NCBI RefSeq assembly: GCF_001886815.1
Contig: NZ_CP018099.1
Span: forward strand, 2,974,501-3,038,500
Length of the DNA stretch: 64,000 nt
Reading direction: 5' to 3'
Source of the DNA: Caldithrix abyssi DSM 13497
Lineage (GTDB): Bacteria > Calditrichota > Calditrichia > Calditrichales > Calditrichaceae
The translations under genes and the position numbers were made by a program. Shown piece by piece: positions 61,417-64,000 of the stretch (position 1 is its first letter; each line of letters starts with the position of its first letter). The notes under the pieces are model-generated. The model worked only from the letters and a program-made list of their open reading frames with translations, did not search any database and was not told the origin of the DNA.

Positions 61417-62922
61417 TTATTTAATATGCATTTTGTTTCGATATTCATCAACTTTTTCTTTATGTTCTTTAATCCATGATATGTATTGCGCCACATAATC
61501 GTCACCGAGTCGAGGGGCAACGGAATTTTCCAACCACTCGGTCAATTCAAACGCAACTTTATACACGCCTTCCCACCATACATATCCAGGGGCATAATGG
61601 AACATGGAAATCTCAGTCGGTCTTACAGCCATGGCTCCAATATCCCGAACCGTTTTACGATCTAACGGAGTGTTAAGCCCTTTAGCTTTAAGATCATCCT
61701 CTATCTTTAGAGCAATGGTTCTAAAATTATCCAAAGTGGACATGGTTAAATCGCCGCTCACCAGAGCGTTGGCTGACCACTGTTTTGTGTGGCATTGTGT
61801 ACACATAGCCAATGCTCGTTTTCTATTTTCGATCCCATTAGTCGGATATTTAACAGAAGGCAGAGCGGGATGCGGTTCACCTGCTTTACGAACAAAAGTT
61901 AGTTTCCACATTCCTAATTTCCATTTACAAATAGCCGCCGGATTATGAGTAGGCGGATACAGCATTTCGTCACCCTGGTAAACAGCTCCCATGTGGCAGG
62001 TAGCGCAAGTTGGCGCAAAGTAATCACGGCCAGCCTTAGCTGCCGGCGAATCAAGATTCCATTCATGGGCTTGAGACAAAAAAGCTGCACCATGCATCGA
62101 TTTGCCATACATTTCATAATTGGGATGGTCTTCAGATTCATGACAACGGCCGCAAGCGCCGCGCCCGACACGAGCTACGCGCAAACTGAAACTATGGAAA
62201 GGATGACAGGCTTTACAGGAACCGATAGAACCATCGGGATTTACCGTTCCAGCACCGCTCATTGGCCAAGTTCTAAAGTCGAACACCACTTTTTCCCTGG
62301 TTTTTTCCAGAACATTAATTACAGTTCCATGACAGGAATAGCACCCGTAATTAGCAAAAATCTTAACCACATCCTTTATTTTCGGATTTTCGGTCTGCAA
62401 TTCTTTGGGTACACCGGCATAAGGCCAGATTGGATCGTTAACGATATCTTTCCAGAATTTCTGATGAATAATTTTGTCTGGCTTCCATCCTAACATGGAA
62501 AGAATTATAACGGAAAAATTTCCGCCGGCCGAGGCCTCTGCTCGTTGGGCAATTAAACCAGAATGCGAATGAATCGATGCTTGATATTCTTTGACAATGC
62601 CGGAATGGCATGAGGCACATTGATTTGGGGTAACCAGAGTGGAAATGGTGTAACCATTGTGTTCATACGCGGCAGGATTACTTTCATCTGTCTTATGGCA
62701 CTCATAACAGCCAACGCCATTATAGTAGTGTTTGGATCGCTTCCAATCATTTACCACAAATGATGTCGCATCATTATGACACTCCAAACATTCTGTAGTT
62801 GCTTCACTAAAAGTTTTGTACTGTGGTTTCGTATCTTTCACTCCCTGTTCACATATTCCGGAAGTTGAAAGAACGAAGGCGAGCATAAATCCACAAACAC
62901 ATAAGAATTTTAACCCTTTCAT
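61417..62922 (-). CDS. Octaheme c-type cytochrome, hydroxylamine oxidoreductase (HAO) family
   Basis: Signal peptide, then eight CxxCH haem sites at residues 45, 72, 102, 194, 236, 257, 306 and 374 (first Cys of each). The spacing, the YGKSMHGAAFLSQAHEWNLD segment and APTCATCHMGAV are those of HAO-like octaheme cytochromes, which either oxidise hydroxylamine/hydrazine or, in many anaerobes, reduce nitrite or hydroxylamine. The direction here is undecided: I cannot verify the cross-linking Tyr near FHYAPGYVWWEG. It follows the porin gene by 20 bp. 501 residues is slightly short for the family. Acts in the periplasm. Confidence 0.85.
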   Translation of the reverse strand: MKGLKFLCVCGFMLAFVLSTSGICEQGVKDTKPQYKTFSEATTECLECHNDATSFVVNDWKRSKHYYNGVGCYECHKTDESNPAAYEHNGYTISTLVTPNQCASCHSGIVKEYQASIHSHSGLIAQRAEASAGGNFSVIILSMLGWKPDKIIHQKFWKDIVNDPIWPYAGVPKELQTENPKIKDVVKIFANYGCYSCHGTVINVLEKTREKVVFDFRTWPMSGAGTVNPDGSIGSCKACHPFHSFSLRVARVGRGACGRCHESEDHPNYEMYGKSMHGAAFLSQAHEWNLDSPAAKAGRDYFAPTCATCHMGAVYQGDEMLYPPTHNPAAICKWKLGMWKLTFVRKAGEPHPALPSVKYPTNGIENRKRALAMCTQCHTKQWSANALVSGDLTMSTLDNFRTIALKIEDDLKAKGLNTPLDRKTVRDIGAMAVRPTEISMFHYAPGYVWWEGVYKVAFELTEWLENSVAPRLGDDYVAQYISWIKEHKEKVDEYRNKMHIK

Positions 62923-62942
62923 TTTTCGCCTCCTTTTTTTAG

Positions 62943-63956
62943 TTAAAACTTACATAAAAATGTTAAACGTGGAATAATATCCTCATCCGGTGTTACGCCA
63001 TTTGTTTTATCGTAAAGAACCGTTTCCAGATTCGGCATCAAATGGACGTCGGAATCAAAAGCATAATCAATACCGCTTATGATAAGAGTGGACCTGGCTG
63101 TCGGATCAAAAGGGATATAAGCAATTGTATTCCCTGCGGGGTCTGGATCGAAGCAACGATCAATGCGCATTATAGCGTTAGTCTTTTTCATTACTTTAGC
63201 TACCGCAAATACAGACCCCATGTCTAACTTAAGATCTTTAGCGCCTATCAACTCTCTTACCTGATGCGTATAAAGTAAACCTACCCTGAATTGTTCGGTT
63301 TTATATGCCATAAAACCGCGAAAGGTGTACCAATCCGTTTTACCCGGATTATTATCCCAGTCACCATAGAGATCGATTAAAAGATTTTTAACAGGCTTTA
63401 TACCCAATGAGAGCATTACCTTCTTTCCTTTATTCATATCTCCTACATTTCCAGAACCGTTAGCTATCATCAAATGGTATGTAAACTTTCCCCTTTTATC
63501 CAGATTCCCTTTTATAGCCAGGCCAAAATCAACCGTATGTACAAATTTGTGTAAATCCAGGGGAGTCTTTTCGATGGAACGATACCCCCACATTTTAAGG
63601 ACCGCCCCATAGGCAGGAGTAAGCGAAATTCCCAATAACGCTTGATGATTTCCACGATTCCAGGACAGATATGCTGCCTTAACAAAGGGAGTTAATTTAT
63701 TACTGACCTGATTCAGGCCATCGGGCGTATTCATTTCGAATAACACGCATGAGGAAAAGTTTTCTGTAATATCTTTTTGATATTTTAAATAAATCCTGCG
63801 AATCCAGAATCCGTTTCGATCTTTAAGATTACTATTATTATTAGAAACCTCATAATAGTAATCTCCAAACATCAAACCGCTTATCTTACCACTTTTATTA
63901 TTTTGGGCAAATAACAATGTCGAAATTAGTAACAGAATAAAATATAATTTTTTCAT
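62943..63956 (-). CDS. Outer-membrane porin-like beta-barrel
   Basis: Signal peptide MKKLYFILLLISTLLFAQ, then repeated amphipathic strands (GLMFGDYYYEVSN, GFWIRRIYLKYQKDI, FSSCVLFEMNT, TYHLMIANGSGNVG) and a final strand ending PRLTFLCKF with C-terminal Phe. This suits a phosphate-selective-porin-like barrel of 337 residues. Beside an HAO-type cytochrome it could admit the nitrogen substrate or scaffold the redox protein. GGGGG lies 8 nt before the ATG. Confidence 0.8.
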   Translation of the reverse strand: MKKLYFILLLISTLLFAQNNKSGKISGLMFGDYYYEVSNNNSNLKDRNGFWIRRIYLKYQKDITENFSSCVLFEMNTPDGLNQVSNKLTPFVKAAYLSWNRGNHQALLGISLTPAYGAVLKMWGYRSIEKTPLDLHKFVHTVDFGLAIKGNLDKRGKFTYHLMIANGSGNVGDMNKGKKVMLSLGIKPVKNLLIDLYGDWDNNPGKTDWYTFRGFMAYKTEQFRVGLLYTHQVRELIGAKDLKLDMGSVFAVAKVMKKTNAIMRIDRCFDPDPAGNTIAYIPFDPTARSTLIISGIDYAFDSDVHLMPNLETVLYDKTNGVTPDEDIIPRLTFLCKF

Positions 63957-63985
63957 TTCATAACCCCCTTATCTTGTTATGTTTT

Positions 63986-63995
63986 TCACATGTGA
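63986..63995. promoter_or_regulatory. Palindromic operator candidate upstream of the porin/cytochrome run
   Basis: TCACATGTGA, a perfect 10-bp inverted repeat, 29 bp before the porin ATG and at the edge of the window. TGTGA/TCACA half-sites are used by CRP/FNR-type regulators, though the usual N6 spacing is absent. Confidence 0.4.
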
Positions 63996-64000
63996 GGGCA

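Overview
This window reads as chromosome from a Gram-negative, probably anaerobic or facultative bacterium of the FCB group. The evidence is an LpxL-type acyltransferase, TolC/RND efflux and outer-membrane barrels; a C-terminal sorting domain of the Por/T9SS type on one secreted protein; lipoboxes ending in Ala-Cys or Ser-Cys; and an octaheme cytochrome with a porin. A Calditrichota (Caldithrix-like) host fits best to my eye, but that is an inference from protein style, not from a marker-gene comparison.

Layout. 1-8.4 kb: a Sua5/YrdC fused to a low-molecular-weight phosphatase, an LpxL-like acyltransferase, a lipoprotein, a DsbD/thioredoxin pair, a MATE exporter and a PAP2 phosphatase. 8.4-15.2 kb: a stack of nested mobile elements. 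A MITE was split by an IS110/IS1111-like element, which was itself hit by an IS1634-like element (inside its transposase gene) and by an IS1182-like element (inside its 3' non-coding end). 15.2-22.9 kb: a sigma54 two-component pair whose regulator lacks a DNA-binding domain, the NAD(P)HX repair enzyme, a TPMT-like methyltransferase, an AP2-like protein, a DUF2007 protein and a secreted nucleoside hydrolase. 23.2-33.8 kb: one co-directional block of an OmpR-type two-component system, a LamG-like secreted protein, a DUF5916 outer-membrane protein and a TolC/adaptor/RND pump.

34.3-36 kb, minus strand: stable RNAs. In transcription order these are tmRNA, a 44-residue membrane ORF, a strong sigma70 promoter, tRNA-Gly, tRNA-Cys, seven 111-bp tandem units that each carry a degenerate tRNA-Cys-like sequence, tRNA-Leu and a terminator. 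This array is the most unusual structure here. 36-38.9 kb: glgA, a HAD phosphatase and a DCC-family protein. 39.1-39.2 kb: an intact MITE sitting in the centre of a perfect palindrome.

39.5-47.2 kb, minus strand: a housekeeping operon trpS-scpA-scpB-rluB-(unknown Rossmann protein)-cmk-rpsA. 47.4-63.9 kb: cell-wall hydrolases (two share an uncharacterised C-terminal module), an HNH protein, a short Rho, a FecR/outer-membrane barrel protein, a HAD mutase-like protein, a UPF0158 protein, and finally a porin / octaheme cytochrome (HAO family) / SurA-like chaperone operon with a palindromic operator candidate upstream.
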